Shown here: positions 24,341 through 36,960 of the stretch, piece by piece
Position numbering within the stretch: the stretch's first letter is position 1
Layout: the number at the start of each line of letters is the position of its first letter
Origin: Pleodorina starrii
Taxonomy: Eukaryota; Chlorophyta; Chlorophyceae; Chlamydomonadales; Volvocaceae
Reading direction: 5' to 3'
DNA: 64,000 bases
Assembly: GCA_030267565.1 (NCBI GenBank)
Contig: BRXU01000070.1
Span: 1-64,000 of the forward strand
Position numbers and translations under genes: made by a program
Notes under the pieces: model-generated
Databases searched by the model: none
Told to the model about the DNA's origin: nothing
Seen by the model: the letters and a program-made list of their open reading frames with translations, nothing else

Positions 24341-24962
24341 CCAGCCCCCCTGGGCCCCCCCCCAAGCCCCCCAAAGCCTCCCCGGGGCACCCCCAAGCCC
24401 CCCCTAGCCCCCCAGGGACCCCCCAAAGCCCCCCCCCAGGCCCTCCCAAGCCCCCCCGGGGCCCCCCCGGGGCCCCCCAAAGCCCCCCGGGGCCCCCCCA
24501 AGCCTACCCGGGGCCCCCCCGGGGCCCCCCAAAGCCCCCCAGGGACCCCCCCAAGCCCCCCCAGGCCCTCCCAAGCCCCCCCTGGGCCCCCGAGGGCCTC
24601 CCCAAGCCCCCTCAAGCCCCCCCAGGGCCCCCCAAAGCCCCCCCAAGCCTCCCCGGGGCGCCCCCACGCCCCCCCAAGGCCCCCCGGGTCCCCCAAAGCC
24701 CCCATACCCCCCCCCCCCAAGGCCCCCCGGGGCCCCCCTTAGCCCCCCCAAGACCCCCAGGGCACCCCCAAGCCCCCGCGGGGCACCCCCAAGCCCCCCA
24801 AGCCCCGGCCGGGACCCCCCCAAGCCTCCCCGGGGCCTCCCCAAGCCCCCGCGGGGCCCCCCCAAGCCCCCCCGGGCCCTTCCAAGCCCCCCCGGGGCCC
24901 CCCAAAGCCCCCTCAAGCCCCCCCGGGGCCCCCTTAGCCCCCCCGGGGCCCCCCAAGCCCCA
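24341..24962. repeat. C-rich low-complexity tract
   Basis: About 620 bp made almost wholly of C runs of four to eight broken by AAG, GGGG, AGG or TTAG, with a loose unit of the form CCCCCAAGCCCCCCGGGG. The minus strand is therefore dense in G runs and could form quadruplexes. The open frames across it are composition artefacts giving Gly/Pro strings. It abuts the degenerate end of the satellite, and strand composition flips from G-rich to C-rich at the join. Unique sequence begins around 24,963. Confidence 0.9.
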
Positions 24963-26495
24963 CAGCTCTTACACGGGGCTATATCAGGCATAATTACCCT
25001 TCCAGCGTGGCGACCTTCCCTGTTGCCTGCTCCGGGTACACGTGCAGCACGTCCGCCTTTACTGATTGTTCTCTCTGGGTGGAACCGTGCACACAGGGGG
25101 TGCAGCTGGTATTGCTGCTACAGTGGGCTCGGCATTGGGGAGGCCGGGAGGTTTTTAGACAGACGAAAACGCAGCGATGCAACAGACGTGACGTGGCCAG
25201 GGTGGGGGTCCTTCGGGAGCGTGAGCCATGAGGGCATAAGGGGAGGAGGGAGCTCGGTTATCCGGTCCGGACACGGACCGTAAGGTAGGGACTAGGGGAG
25301 GGTGGCAGTGCGGTGCGGCTGGTTGGTTGTTTGGTTGGGCCTGACCCGATTGGGTCGTTGCAGGTCTCCGTGCTTCCCTCGGGCGCCTCGGTTCCCGATG
25401 TGCAGCCAGGCCAGGCCAGGCGGCAATAACCAGGGTCGTCAACGCTCACACTACCGCTGCCAGTCGTCAGTTTGGGTTTTGATGTCGAGGATAGCGGTTA
25501 ACAAGCCAAGAACGCACGACTGACTGATAGCCTGCAGGAAAAAAGAAGCCTTGCTTTACCTCTCCAGGTCCCATTTCTCTAAACCCAGGGCCCAGCCGCC
25601 AGCTCCCGCCCCCGACACGGCCCCGACAGCTACTTCCGGCCAGCGAGCGCCAACGAGCCTTTCCGCAGCCCATCCAGCAATTTGGCATCGCAGTAGCCGC
25701 ATGCAGCATCCAGCAAGCGTGGATGAACCGGTTGACAGTGGACCTAAAAGAATCACCGGTGCACACAATCAGCGGTGAATGTCACAAGTGGCTCGTTCAC
25801 CTTTTTCCACAAGATGTCACACACGCGCCGCCCCTACTTTACGGCGATGGATCGAGTGCTGCTACGGTGATGTTACCGTAGCTGCGCCCCCCCACACACA
25901 ACACACACACGCCGCAGGGCAGGGCAGAACGAGCGATCGGCTGCGATCACGATGCGGGTCAGGCTCCAAGTCAGGTTCAGGCCCACAAGAGCTCGTCGGG
26001 TTCAGGCCCACCGCATATAAACACCTGGCTAGGTAGATGAGTCACAAATAGGACTCAAAAGATGCCGTACATGGATGAAGTTTGGTTGACACGCCAAGCG
26101 CAGTGCAGTGAAACCGACGAACCCAACGAAACGACGAACGCCACCTTACTACCTCGAGTACCGTAAACTCACAGTGAGGCCTCGGCTTATTCTGTCAGCC
26201 TGAAATGAACAGACGCAGCGGCGCCCCGCGATGTCCTGCCACCATTTTCCAACAAACAAACATACCAAACTACCGGCAAACAAACCAAGACCGAGAGGGC
26301 AAACGGTGCAGCGATCCAAACCCTGCAACCGTTGTTCAGTTCAGACGCTACAAACGACATGCACACACACAAACCCTGTACACGGCTACGGTACGATGCG
26401 AGAGGGGGAGGCAACGTCGCCCAAGTCCCTTGCCCAGTTGCCTTCCTTGCCTAACGTGTGTGTGTACGAGATGCCATATCACGGCCTCTGCACCC
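24963..26495. other. Unique stretch with no recognised gene
   Basis: This is ordinary-composition sequence between the C-rich tract and the first copy of the 10.5-kb repeat. The short open frames on both strands show no domain, no consistent splice pattern and no homopolymer bias like that of the kinase tail. CA-rich patches occur near 25,890-25,910 and 26,360-26,380. It lies 3' of the minus-strand kinase copy 1, so read-through transcripts could enter it. I saw no TTACA (TGTAA on minus) here. Confidence 0.6.
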
Positions 26496-26500
26496 GGCCT

Positions 26501-26551
26501 CAGTACTCATCACCTATTCAGTACTGTGCAGCACCGTTGCCGTGGCAACGG
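26501..26551. other. Two adjacent hairpins at the repeat-unit border
   Basis: Just inside the start of the repeated segment is CAGTACT (26,501-26,507), whose perfect inverse AGTACTG is at 26,520-26,526. It is followed by CCGTTGCC (26,534-26,541), GT, GGCAACGG (26,544-26,551), a perfect 8-bp stem. The same pair sits at the start of copies 2 and 3 (+10,465 each). Sequence this close to a breakpoint that can fold back may have helped fork stalling or template switching; that is inference. Confidence 0.7.
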
Positions 26552-29500
26552 ACCTCTGCCTCCCTTCGGCGCCGCGTCAGGCCGTGAAATCGCAGCCCCC
26601 TGCCCCTCCCACCTTTTCGCCTTCGGGTGGCATGGCCAAGCCTGCCCAGCCCCCGCGCCCCAAAGCCCGAAGACCAACGCGAGCTGAGGCGCTAGCTCCT
26701 AGCTGCGGCAGCTCGACTGCATCGCACGCGCACATGAGTGTGTGTGCATGGGTGTGGGTGGGTGGGCGGGTGTGTGTGTGTGTTACGATTCACCGTATGC
26801 TGTCTGTCGCCGCCGCCTCAAGCTCCCCCCGTTGTCGGCCCAAGCACGCAGCTCACCACGCAGCCAGCCATCATCATGTCAAAACCACACCCACCGCTGC
26901 ATCAACGGCTGCCTTCCGAACGCAAACGCAGTTGCACGATACTGCCACCAGCACAAACAAGAAAACACACCAGGACAAACAAAAAAAACAAACCAGGACA
27001 ATAAAAAAAACACACAACGCCAGCAGCTCGTGCCCGGCCGTCCGCCCCCGAGTGAGCCGAACACGCCGATTTCCCCTTCGGGGAGTGAAGGAGTTCCGTT
27101 GGGCGCTCCCTCCCACCCACCCACCCCACCCGAGCGCCATACGCCCAGACCACGAAGCCGTTGCGTGCCTGCCCCTTTCACGCATTCTCTCCCAGCGGCC
27201 CCCTTCGAGATGAATGCTGCCCAAACCCACTCCGCAGTCCACGAGAGACACCCCAAAACACACAATATACACACATACACACATGTACTGCCACTGCATC
27301 GCATAATAACGCGCGCGAAGGCGCCGCACCTACAGCTGGTAGTACGACGCGAACTGCACGGTCCGTTACCCCCTCGGGCCCTCGCCCTACTTGCAAAGCG
27401 TCATCTCCTAGCAGCAGCAGTGCCCAGATTCTCCGCCCTGACAACCCAGGGCAGGGCAGGGCAGGGTCCACAACCTCCCGTGCTGCTCATTGGTGCTGTG
27501 CGCGTCGTGCCCAGCCTTGTCCTGCTCTGCCCTTCCAATCGCTGACAAAGGATTGAAAAGTACCCGCGGGCCAGGCTGAGCCTCGCACTCCACGCTTTAC
27601 TGCTGCTTGGCTGGTTCTCTGCTCTTTCATCACACGCGCGTCAAATCCCCAGCCCCATCATCCCCCCTTTGCCCGCTTCCGCCCACGCTCCGGAACCGAC
27701 CGGTTCTCCCTGCGTGCGGGTGTGGGCGGGTGAGGGCGCTACGGGTCCCGCAGCGGATGATTCGTCCATCCGCCGACAGGCCCCTACCCCGACCACGCGG
27801 GACGCCGTCCACCACCGGACGCCCATTCGCCGCTTCTCCTCTCAACTCTCACCAGCCATGCAGCCAGCCAGCCAGCTAGCCAGCCAGCCGATCAGCCGCA
27901 GGCGCTCTCGGGGGCTGCTCAATGGCCGTTAATTTCCTCCTGGTACTGAGTTAGCGACTGACAGTGCCACACAGGTACGGTAGCAAGGGGTCTGCAGAAC
28001 CGCACCTAACTTGACCGCAACCGGCCCGGCTCGACGTCGCCATGCTGAGACTTGCTACCGACGCCGCTGCTGCGCCTGCTGCTGCTGGTTCTGCTGCTGC
28101 TTTGGCAGAGCCTGCTGCTGCTGCTGCTTTGCGGATGACGCCCTGGAAGACGCGACGGACGACGGCCGAGAGCTGCCCTCCGCGCCCCGCTGCCCCAAAG
28201 AGGGCCGAGCCGCCGCCTTCAGGATGACCGCCGGCGGCGGCTCCCTACCGCCGCCGCCGCCGCCGGTGCCAGCCCCTGGCGCAGCGTTCGCAGCAGATCC
28301 CAGCCCAGGACCTGCTTCCCGTGGCGGCAGCGGCGGCGCCACCCCCATGGGGCCCGGCCCCAGACTGGACCCTGTCCCCGTAGAGTGGCGGCTGCCGTGG
28401 CCCGTCCCCATCGTCCGGCGACTGCCTTGCCCCGCGCTGCCCACACGCGTCTGGGCGGCGGCACCCGAGGCACCACCGCCGCCGTTGGCGTCGCCACACC
28501 CTGTCCCAGATGCCCGGCGGTGGTTCAGCCCTGCGCTGCCCAGACGCGACGGAGCTCTGACGCCGCCTCCGCCGCCTCCCCGGCCTCGGCCTCGGCTGGA
28601 CGGGCGCACGGGTGCGGCGTAGGGAGAGGTGAGGGAGGTCGCTGCGGCGGCAGCGCTGCCCTTGCCGGAAGCGGTCGCCGACGGACGCCGGCTGCCGCCG
28701 CCGACGCCGCACGGGCCAGCGCCGCCGCTGCTGGCGGCTGCGGCGGCCAACGTCGCCTCGTCGGGAAGCGACGGCGTCGTGCGGCCTGCTGGGGGCTGAG
28801 GCAGCGCTGCCGGCGCGGCGTCAGATGCAGGCGGCGACGGCGTGGATGTCCGCCACGAGGTTGGCGGCGGCGGCGGTGCTGGCGCCTCCGTCGGCGCCTT
28901 GGCCGCTGGCGGCGCCGCCGTCGGCATCGGCGTCACCCGCAGCACCATATCGCTGTTAGCGCGACGGGGTAAGGGCAGCACCGGGCAGCTGTACCTGGCG
29001 CTTGCCCTGCCGCCGCCGTGCCGCCCATACTCGTCTTCGGAGCTTCCGCTGCCGCCGCCTCCGCCGCTGAAAGCGCTCTCCGGCCCTGCGCCACTGCTGC
29101 CGCACACTCCGCTGATGTTGCGCATGGGAGGCAGGTACCTGCCAAGGGGTGTATGGGGTGGGGGGGAGTTGGGGGTTTGGGAGGGCCGGCGGCGGGTGAA
29201 CGGGCAGACGGGGGTTGGCGGTAGTGGCATCAGCGGCGCCGCGTCTAAAGCACCACGGGGCGACGGAGACGCACATCACCACAACCCGATGTATAAATCT
29301 CTTCTGGTGGCACGACACCACACGGGGAGAGGGTTTTTTTTCCTTGAGGGCCAACCAAAGGATGCGTACCAAGGGATGCGCCGGTGGTTGTAACGGTTAT
29401 TGCGGTTGCGACAGCGGCGGATGGCGCAGCAGTGCCATATTCGGCTGAGTGCTCGGTTGCGCATTGCGGGTCTCCATTTCGCGCTTGCCTGCCCTCTTCC

Positions 29501-31671
29501 CAACCGACCGACCTTTTGACTTATGGCTTTCCGCTAAGCTCGCAGGTGCAGCGGTTGTTTTGTTGGTTGGTGGTTGTGGATGGCAGTTGCGGTGTTGTGG
29601 TGGTGCTTGCCGTGTGACGATTATGTTGGCGATAGAGAGGCGGTGGCGGTGGCGGTGGCGATGCTGTGGTTGTGGTGATTGTGGTGGTTGTGGTGGTTGG
29701 TGTGGTTGCTGTAGCCGTTGCGATGGATTTAGCGACGAGGCGGTGGTTGAGTTGGCGGTTGAAATGCCTCACGAGACATGATGGCATTTGTCATGCTTTC
29801 AGGGCCGAGAGCTCAGGGGCTGGGAGGTTGGCAGGAGTCTTGCAGACCGGGGGCGGCAGGGCGGGAGCGGGCCGCAAGCGGCCGGGTGCGGGTGCGGGGG
29901 ATCCTGCAGCGGCGGTGGTGGCGGCCCAAAAGCGGGTGGGGCTAGCTTGCTTGCTTGCTTGCATGCTTGCGTGTTCGTTCGTTTGCTAGGGGAGGGGAGA
30001 CGAGGCGCCGCCGAGACGCCGCGCGGCGACGCGTGTGCCGGAGGACGCTCAGCGCCATATCCCGTGGGTGACCCGTGGGACGGCCGACAACCGGTACCCC
30101 CGGGCGGCTTGGCACCTTCAGAGCCCGAGAGAAGAACCAAAACCCATAATTCGGAGCGGCTTTGTCTGATGTCACCTCGGCCAGGTCCAAGGTCCCCCAG
30201 GCCCGTGTGTTGCAAGGCCCCCGCCCTGAGCGTCCCAGTGTGCTCGAGGCGCAACGCACGGCAGAGGCAGAGGCAGGTCCGGGCCCAACAGCCGCCTTGC
30301 TTCACCTCCTCGCATTGGCCTTTGCCTGGCCTGGCCCGGTGGTTTGTGTGGACCGCTGCGTGAGGGAGCTTTCCTTCCAAAACGTAGCTCGCCCCCTCAC
30401 CTTGATGTACGGTAAGCACGTGAACCGCTCAGCGCCTTCCCTTCCCTTCCCTTCCCTTCCCGGTGAAGAGAGATTAAGGGAGACAGCCCGCAGCGCAGCC
30501 CTTGCGCCCTCGCAACGCGGCAGCCCGCCAGCGCGCACCTGGGAGCGCGGGTGTCACGACATCCCCCCCCCCCACACACACACACGCCCCACGGCCCCAG
30601 CCCGCCCCTCCACCGTTTGCTCGGTTGGTATACCATTTCTCCCCAGTCCCCCACCCACCCTCAGGGACCCCCTCAGGTACAAAAGCCCCTGACTCCTACC
30701 TGAACGTCGCATCAGGGTCCTCCTGCTGCTGCTGCTGCATCCGCTGTTGGTGCTGCATCTGCTGCATCTGCTGTTGCTGCTGCTGCAATGCCACATACCC
30801 TGCTTGTAAGGCACTGGCCCTCTGCCGACTCGTCGCGCTGCTGATGCCCCCTCCTGCTGCTGCTGCTGCGTCAGGCTTCGACTCGCCTGGCCGGCTATGC
30901 GGGTCTTCTTGTTGCTGCTCAGGGTGTTCCTGCTGCCAATTACCCCTTTGAAACATTTCGTTTGTGAAACCGGCACCTGAGCCCGACCGGCCGTTCGCCG
31001 AGGTGCCTCCTGCGGCGCCGGAGGCGCAGGCGGAGGCGGAAGCGTCTGCGCCGCACACGCTGCTGACACGACGGACGCTGCCAGGCCCCGGCCCCGGCGG
31101 CAATGCGTCGTCGAGGCCCGGGCGGTCGAACCCATCGCCGCGGCCACTGACCCGTGGGTCGGTGACCGCGGTGGGACTGGAGGCCGCGCCGTCCCTGCGC
31201 TCGCGCCGGGTGCGGCGCACGGGGCTGTCCGGAGGGGCGGAGCTGGGCCGGTGGCTCTGCAGGGAGCGGGTGGAGGGGGTGGAGGGAGGGAGGGGGTGGA
31301 GGGAGGGAGGGGGTAGGTGGGTTGTTTGGGTGGCTGGTTGGTTGGTTAGCGTGGTTAGCGTGCAATGCGTGGCTGATTAGGTGGTTGGGTTGTTGTATGG
31401 GCGGAGTTGGAGTTTGCGCAAACCAAAAAAGAAATAGGAGGGCAGTGGGGCCGCGCGGGCGGGCAGGTGGGCGGAGTTGGAACGCAGAAAGAGGGTAAGA
31501 TGCTGCAAGGGGTGCGGAAGAAGGGGCTTGGGGGGCATGGTCTTGGTTGGATCGATGGAAGCGATGGCGGCGGTGGCGACGGTGGAGTTTAAGGACTGAC
31601 TGAACTCGGGAGCTGCTGCGCCACGACATCCCGTCCCACCCGCAAAGTCGGCCGGTGGCCGCTGGCACCTC

Positions 31672-31699
31672 TTCCTTTCCTTTCCTTTCCTTTCCTTTC
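31672..31699. repeat. TTTCC pentamer microsatellite
   Basis: Perfect TTTCC repeat in the intron between kinase exons 11 and 12, present at the same length in copies 2 and 3 (+10,465 and +20,930). A related CCTTC run lies at 30,435-30,461 in the next intron. Equal lengths of such fast-changing repeats in all three copies support very recent copying or an assembly duplicate. Confidence 0.85.
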
Positions 31700-34446
31700 A
31701 AGTGCGCACTGCACAAAAGCAGTAAGGAATACCATCTCCTCATCCCATCTCCTCAGCCCATCTCCTCAGCCCATCTCCTCAAACCCCAGCTGCGCCATTT
31801 ATTCCTACACGCGCGAGGGGTTCTCGCGCGGGGATGCACCACCCAGAGTCGTGACCGTCGAGGCAGCGGCATACCGGTACCGCGCACACACAAGGGCGGG
31901 ACTCGAGGCGGCGGCAGGACGAGGCACCGCGGCGGCGCGCCTGGCCCCCTAGGATGCATGCAAGGGAAGAAACGGGCGCCCCCTGGGAAGACATGGTTCC
32001 CCCCTTCCCCCCTTCCCCATGTACGGTACACCAACCACAAAAGTAAGCCACCAAGAATTGGTTTCTCCCCTCGAAGGTGCTGCAGAACACCTACCTTCAG
32101 CCGCGACGACAGCGCCAGGGCCCCGGCGTCCTCCGAATCCTGCTCCTCAAAGCCGCCGCCGTAGCCGTCGCAATGCGGCCGCCGCTGCTGCTGCTGCTGC
32201 GGGTACCTGCCCGGAGGCAGCGGGCAGAGCTGCGTCCCATGCCCCATCCACGCCGCTCCCGCCGCCGCAGCATTTGTACGGTAAGGCCCGACACCTGCCG
32301 CCGCCGCCGCGGATGCCGCTGCGCCGGGTAGCGTGTGAGGTAGGCGCCGTGGCGGCGGCGGTGGCGGCGGCGGCGCCGCCGCCACCGCCCTGCCGCCCGA
32401 CATGCCTCGCATGCCGGGGCTGCCGCCAGCCTCCCCGTTATACGTCGTCCGTCGCGGGCAAACTCTGTTCATTGCCGCCGCTGCCGATACTCCTCTTGGA
32501 CTGGCGGCGCCGCTGCCGCCGTCGCCGTCGCCGCCGCCGCCTCCGGCGGGCGGCTTCGGCATGACCCGGGGCGGCGGGCCGCCAGGCCCTCCGGGAGCCC
32601 GCGAGACGCGCGGCAGCGGCTTGCGCGGGACGTGGGGCTTCAGCGGCGGCAGCTTGGGCTGCTTGGCGACGGCGGCCGCCGCCGCCGCCGCCTGCGCCGC
32701 TGCCGCCGCCCGCGCCAGCGGGTCCCACTTCGCCACGGCGGCCTTGCGCCGCTCCTTGGCTTCATCCGCGCGGCGCTTCTCCTCCCTGGAGCCATGTCGT
32801 ACACGGCGGGGCCACCAGGCGTGAAGAGGTCGTCATGTCAAGTAACGCGGCAAAAGACACACAGCACCGCACCGCACCGCCCGTCAGCATCATGCCCCTT
32901 CCTGGGTGGTCATCAGCCTCGCAGGAAAGGAAGCTCCTGCTACTTTCGCAGCGACCGGCACACGCACAGGCACACGAACAGACACACAGACACACGCGAT
33001 CAGACGCACAAGCGGCCCTGCCGTGCCCCTGTCCACCCCAACCCCCTCCTCCCCTCCTCCGCGCCTCGCCTCCAGGAATTCCAACCCACCTTTCCTGTGC
33101 CTGGAATATGTCCATCATGGTCATGATATCGGGCGGCAGGTCGGACAGGCGCTCAAGTAGGTCGGGGGCTCCTGGGGGCAGCTCGGGACCGAAGCGGGCC
33201 GCCACACGCCGAACGGCGGGCTGTGCTCGGGGAGGGAGGCACCAGTGAGGGGGGGGGGGGTCCACCGGGGTCAGAGGCGGTGGGGGCCGGGCTTGCGCCT
33301 GGAATGGGGTTGGAATCGATGTGTCACACTTCGAGACAACACCTGAAGAGTAAAACGTGGGGTATGCTGCTGCTGCTGCTCCTCGCCTCCTCCGCACTTC
33401 ATTTTGATGGGCAGTTGGGCGCATTAAAAATGAAAACTCCCTGCCAAACACACACGCGCACACACACACGCACAGGCCCCACCATACCCCCCAGCCCAAC
33501 CCCGCCAGATCCACAGCGGCCCCCTTCCCATACATACCCTGCGCACCCCTTCCCCCTGGCCCCACCACCAATCACCACCACGGACCCACGGACCCGCATC
33601 CAGTCCAGCTGCTGCCCTCGTTTCCAACCTCTTTGAGTTTCCAACCTCACTCGGGGGCAAAATCGTCATCCCCCACACGGAGGATTCGCATCATCGCCCA
33701 CACTTCGCCTCCCGGGTCTTGTCTTTCATCCTCCTCCCCTTGGCAGCCTGGTTTGCTGCAACCAACATCCATTTGTTTCGCACTGCACTCTCACAACCCC
33801 CCCTCTCCTTCCCGCCGGACCCGCCACCAAGCACCCACCATGTACCCAAACCCCCCGGGGACCACCACAACCTCACCGGGACACACACACCCCGCCGCGG
33901 TATCTTCTATTTACCCCCCCCCCGGCACACACACACTCACACACACCTGCAGCCACTCGAGCTCTAGCAGCTCCTCCGCTGAGGGCCTCAGTGCGGGCTC
34001 CTTGGTCAGCATGGCGCGAACCAGGTTGCGCCAGTGCTCGCTGGGGACAGGGCCGGCGAAGGGGGAGAGGGGAAGAGGGCAGGGAAGGGAGAGAGGGGGC
34101 AGGTGGAGGGAGGAAGGGAAGGTGGGAGGGAGAGATGGAGGAGGTAGGGTAAGAAGGGGCGCAGTGGGGTGGGGAGATGGAGCCACAGGGGGGGGCGCAA
34201 GGGCGTGTGGGCGAAGCAGCCAAGACGTCCACGGCCGAGGGCACACGTCCGTCCCCGCAACCAGTCCACTTCCCCCCGCCCCCCCCCCCCGCCCCACGGC
34301 CCCAGCCCACTGATGCTTCATCACCGACCCACCCACCCACCAACCGACTAACGGCCCCACCTGTAGCACGACGGCATCGGCGGCGGCGGCCCCGCAGTGA
34401 CCTTCTTGATGAGGCCCGTCATGTTGAACGCCTGCAGACAACAACC

Positions 34447-34545
34447 AGGCAGGCGGCCCAGGTGGTCCAGGCAGGCAAGGCAGGTCCAGGTGGCCCAGGT
34501 GGTCCAGGCGGCCCAGGCAGGCCCAGGTAGGCAGGTGAGACAGCC
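34447..34545. repeat. Degenerate CCAGGTGG/CAGGCAGG minisatellite in an intron
   Basis: An imperfect run of CAGGCAGG, CCCAGGTGGT and CCAGGCGG units in the intron between kinase exons 7 and 8, repeated in copies 2 (+10,465) and 3 (+20,932). The plus strand reads as Gly/Pro/Gln-rich open frames, but this is a repeat artefact inside a minus-strand intron. Confidence 0.7.
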
Positions 34546-36960
34546 AGCCAGACAGGCAAGGGCAGGTATGTCAAGACAGACAACAGCCCGGGCAGGACCC
34601 CGGTTCATCCCTCCCACCCACCCAGCTGCCCAGGCAACTCGTCCAGTCGACTATCTGGACGACCCACGCAGCGACCCAACCCAGCCCACCAGCCATCCCA
34701 ACCCAGCCCACCAGCCAATTAACCAAAAACCCAGCTCAGCCCACCCACCCACCTGGAACGCCGGCTTCAGCGCCGACAGCTCAAACAGCACGCAGCCCAG
34801 GCCCCAAACGTCGTTGGGAGTGCCGTACGGCCGCTCCTGTGGTGTGGTGGTCGGGGGACAGCGACAGCGACAGCGAGGAGAGGGTTGGGGCCACCTTTCC
34901 GACCACATTTCCCCCGCCATCCTTACGTCATGTTCGAGTCGTCCCCTTACGTTTTGCGTCCCCCGCAGGGGAGCCTCGGAGGTCGCACCGCTGTGGGGTG
35001 CGCAGGTGGCCTTGCCGCCATCCCCAGGCGGAGAGCGGAGTCACCCCCCGGGCGGTGGCCGCCTCGGGCCGCCCTGCTGAATACTGATCTGACCCACGGT
35101 TCGGTCAGCTACTGCTCAGCGCACGGCGGTCGCTTGGTTCCCAGCTCCTCCTCACTACGGCTTGGCTTCCCCCGCGCAATCGCCCTCCATGCACACCTCG
35201 CCTCGCCTCGCCTCGCCGGCCAATGTCACAGCCCCCGTGTCTCCCGGGTCCCATCGGCACAACATCCCTCCCCCACGGGAAAGGGGTAACTGACGATTTA
35301 CCTTTACTGGGTGAAATCAACGAAAACCAAGGTTGACCCAAATGACAGAATCTTTCCCTCCGTGCTGATGCCACCCTTCCCCGGCCCCTGCACCTTCTAC
35401 GCACCCCAGTCCCCACACCCCGGGCCTCACCTGCAGCACGCAGGGCGACATGTAGTTCGGAGTGCCCACCATTGTTTTGGTCAGGTGGTTGGTATCGGGC
35501 TCCAGCACAGTAGACAGACCAAAGTCGGCGATCTGGGTTGTTGGGGGTTGGCGGTTGGGGGTTGGTCGTCGGATGGTTGGAGGTTGGCGGTTGGGGTAAC
35601 GTGGGGTTTCAATGTGGGTTGGCACCGGTTGGAAGAGGGAGGGGGTCCCCGCACCTTCCCTTCCCACCCGGCCCAAAGAGCCCCTCACCGCCACCTCCTC
35701 CCTACCCTAGTCCCTACCCCACCTTGAGGCATCCGTCCCCGGTGATGAGGATGTTTGCGGTTTTGAGGTCCCGGTGGGCGATGTGGCTCCGGTGCAGATA
35801 GGCCAGCGCGGACAGAAGCTGAAGCGGGGGGGAGGGGGGGGAGGGCCTAGTCAGGAGGGGACCGGGGGGGTCTATTCGGCTCAATGAAGCGAACGCCAGG
35901 CTCTGATGGCAGAAGGGAACCCCGGGGGCCGGGGTGGGCACGGAGACAGAGCTGTCGCTTTCCCTCCCTCCGTCTCACTCACATGTACACACATACACAC
36001 ACACCCTCACACACGTCATGCCGTACGTACCTGTACGGCCATCTCCTGCAGGTGCTCCTCACTGAAGTGGACGCTGCCCGGGTGCTGTCCGTCGTGATGG
36101 ATGGGGAGGGGGAAGGGTTGGGTGGGTTTGGGTTTGGGTGGAGGGGAGGGTGAGTGGGTGGGTGGGTGGACGGCAAGCTTTGGGAGGGAGGGACCATCCG
36201 TCCTCGCGCCCTTACCCCTACACAGCGCCGTCGGCAAGTTCTACAGGGCCTGGGTTTCATTGCAGTCTCATTGCGTCGCCTCCGTCCCTTCGCTGCGCTT
36301 TCTTCTTTTATCACCTCCTCGCCCTCGCCCCCACCCTCGCCCTCGCGCCATCACCCTCGCCCCCCGTCTCGATCGCGCCCTCAACCCCTCATCCCCCCTG
36401 GCCCCCACCCACCCACCCACCCACCCACCCTCAGCCTCAGCTGTGTGAACAGATCTCCGCTCTCGCACAACTCCACCAGCAAGCACAGGTTGCAGCCGCC
36501 CTCCACCCAGCAGCCCTTGAACTGAGCGAGGGCGGAAGAAGGGGTTGTGGGGAGTGCAATGCATCGTTTTAACGAGAGCTAGGAAAGAAGGCAATGCAGC
36601 GATGGGGCGGAGGCGAAGGACGGGGTCGTTGGGAGTGCCATGCGTCATTGTTACGAGGAGGGGTTGGTGGGAAGGGGGGTGCGCCGGTAAGGGAGGGAGG
36701 GCCCGGGGAAGGCACAGGGTTGGGTGAAGGGGCGCCGACTAGGGCGACGGCGAGAGCGGGAAATTTAGGGGGGGGGGCGACGCGCGGTATGCGGTCGGTG
36801 TGGGGAGTATAGGTGAGGGGAGTGTCGGTGACGTGTGTCAGGGGAAGCGGGGGGATATGTGGGACAGATGGGGGGAAGAGGGCGGGGGAAAGGAAACTAC
36901 CGGCGCAGGGAGGGGCGGAGCACATACTGAGACGGGCCGCGCACGGATCCCCCAATACCC

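Larger units (their letters stand above)
28055..36521 (-). pseudogene. Truncated NEK-like kinase, copy 1 (exons 3-13 only)
   Basis: Minus-strand copy of the NEK kinase that starts at exon 3. Exons: 36,429-36,521; 36,031-36,084; 35,723-35,818; 35,431-35,532; 34,753-34,836; 34,361-34,431; 33,947-34,040; 33,090-33,220; 32,095-32,785; 30,700-31,256; 28,055-29,138 (stop TAG at 28,055-28,057). All splice sites and frames match copy 3, so the retained part is undamaged: HRDLKTAN, DFG and the full Gln/Ala-rich tail are present. Missing are the glycine loop, the ATP-binding lysine and the alpha-C glutamate, since upstream sequence is the 3' flank of copy 2. It cannot encode an active kinase alone. It could be silent, be read through from copy 2, or supply exons to a long transcript. 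No promoter was recognised. Confidence 0.85.
26496..36960. repeat. Tandem 10,465-bp segmental repeat, copy 1
   Basis: First of three head-to-tail copies. The segment begins with GGCCTCAGTACTCATCACC and ends with GGATCCCCCAATACCC, directly followed by the next copy. It carries NEK exons 3 to 13 on the minus strand plus 1.56 kb of sequence 3' of the stop codon. Landmarks repeat at +10,465, for example the kinase stop at 28,055 and 38,520. The left border joins unique sequence ending ATATCACGGCCTCTGCACCC, and ACC is shared by both sides of the junction. Confidence 0.97.

Noticed and set aside
24404..24991. Gly-rich minus-strand open frames in the C-rich tract
   Set aside because: Pure composition effect: two frames are open at once and encode Gly/Ala/Pro strings.
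28011..28622. Plus-strand open frames opposite kinase exon 13 (and in copies 2 and 3)
   Set aside because: Shadow of the GC-rich minus-strand exon. The Cys/Pro/Ala strings are complements of the Gln/Gly/Ala codons.
29146..30690. Separate gene in the largest kinase intron (between exons 12 and 13)
   Set aside because: Open frames on both strands are short, lack domains and start in low-complexity TTGC, GGTGGT and CCTTC tracts.
32019..32824. Plus-strand open frames opposite kinase exon 11
   Set aside because: Antisense shadow of the Ala/Pro/Gly-rich exon, whose splice sites and phase fit the minus-strand gene.
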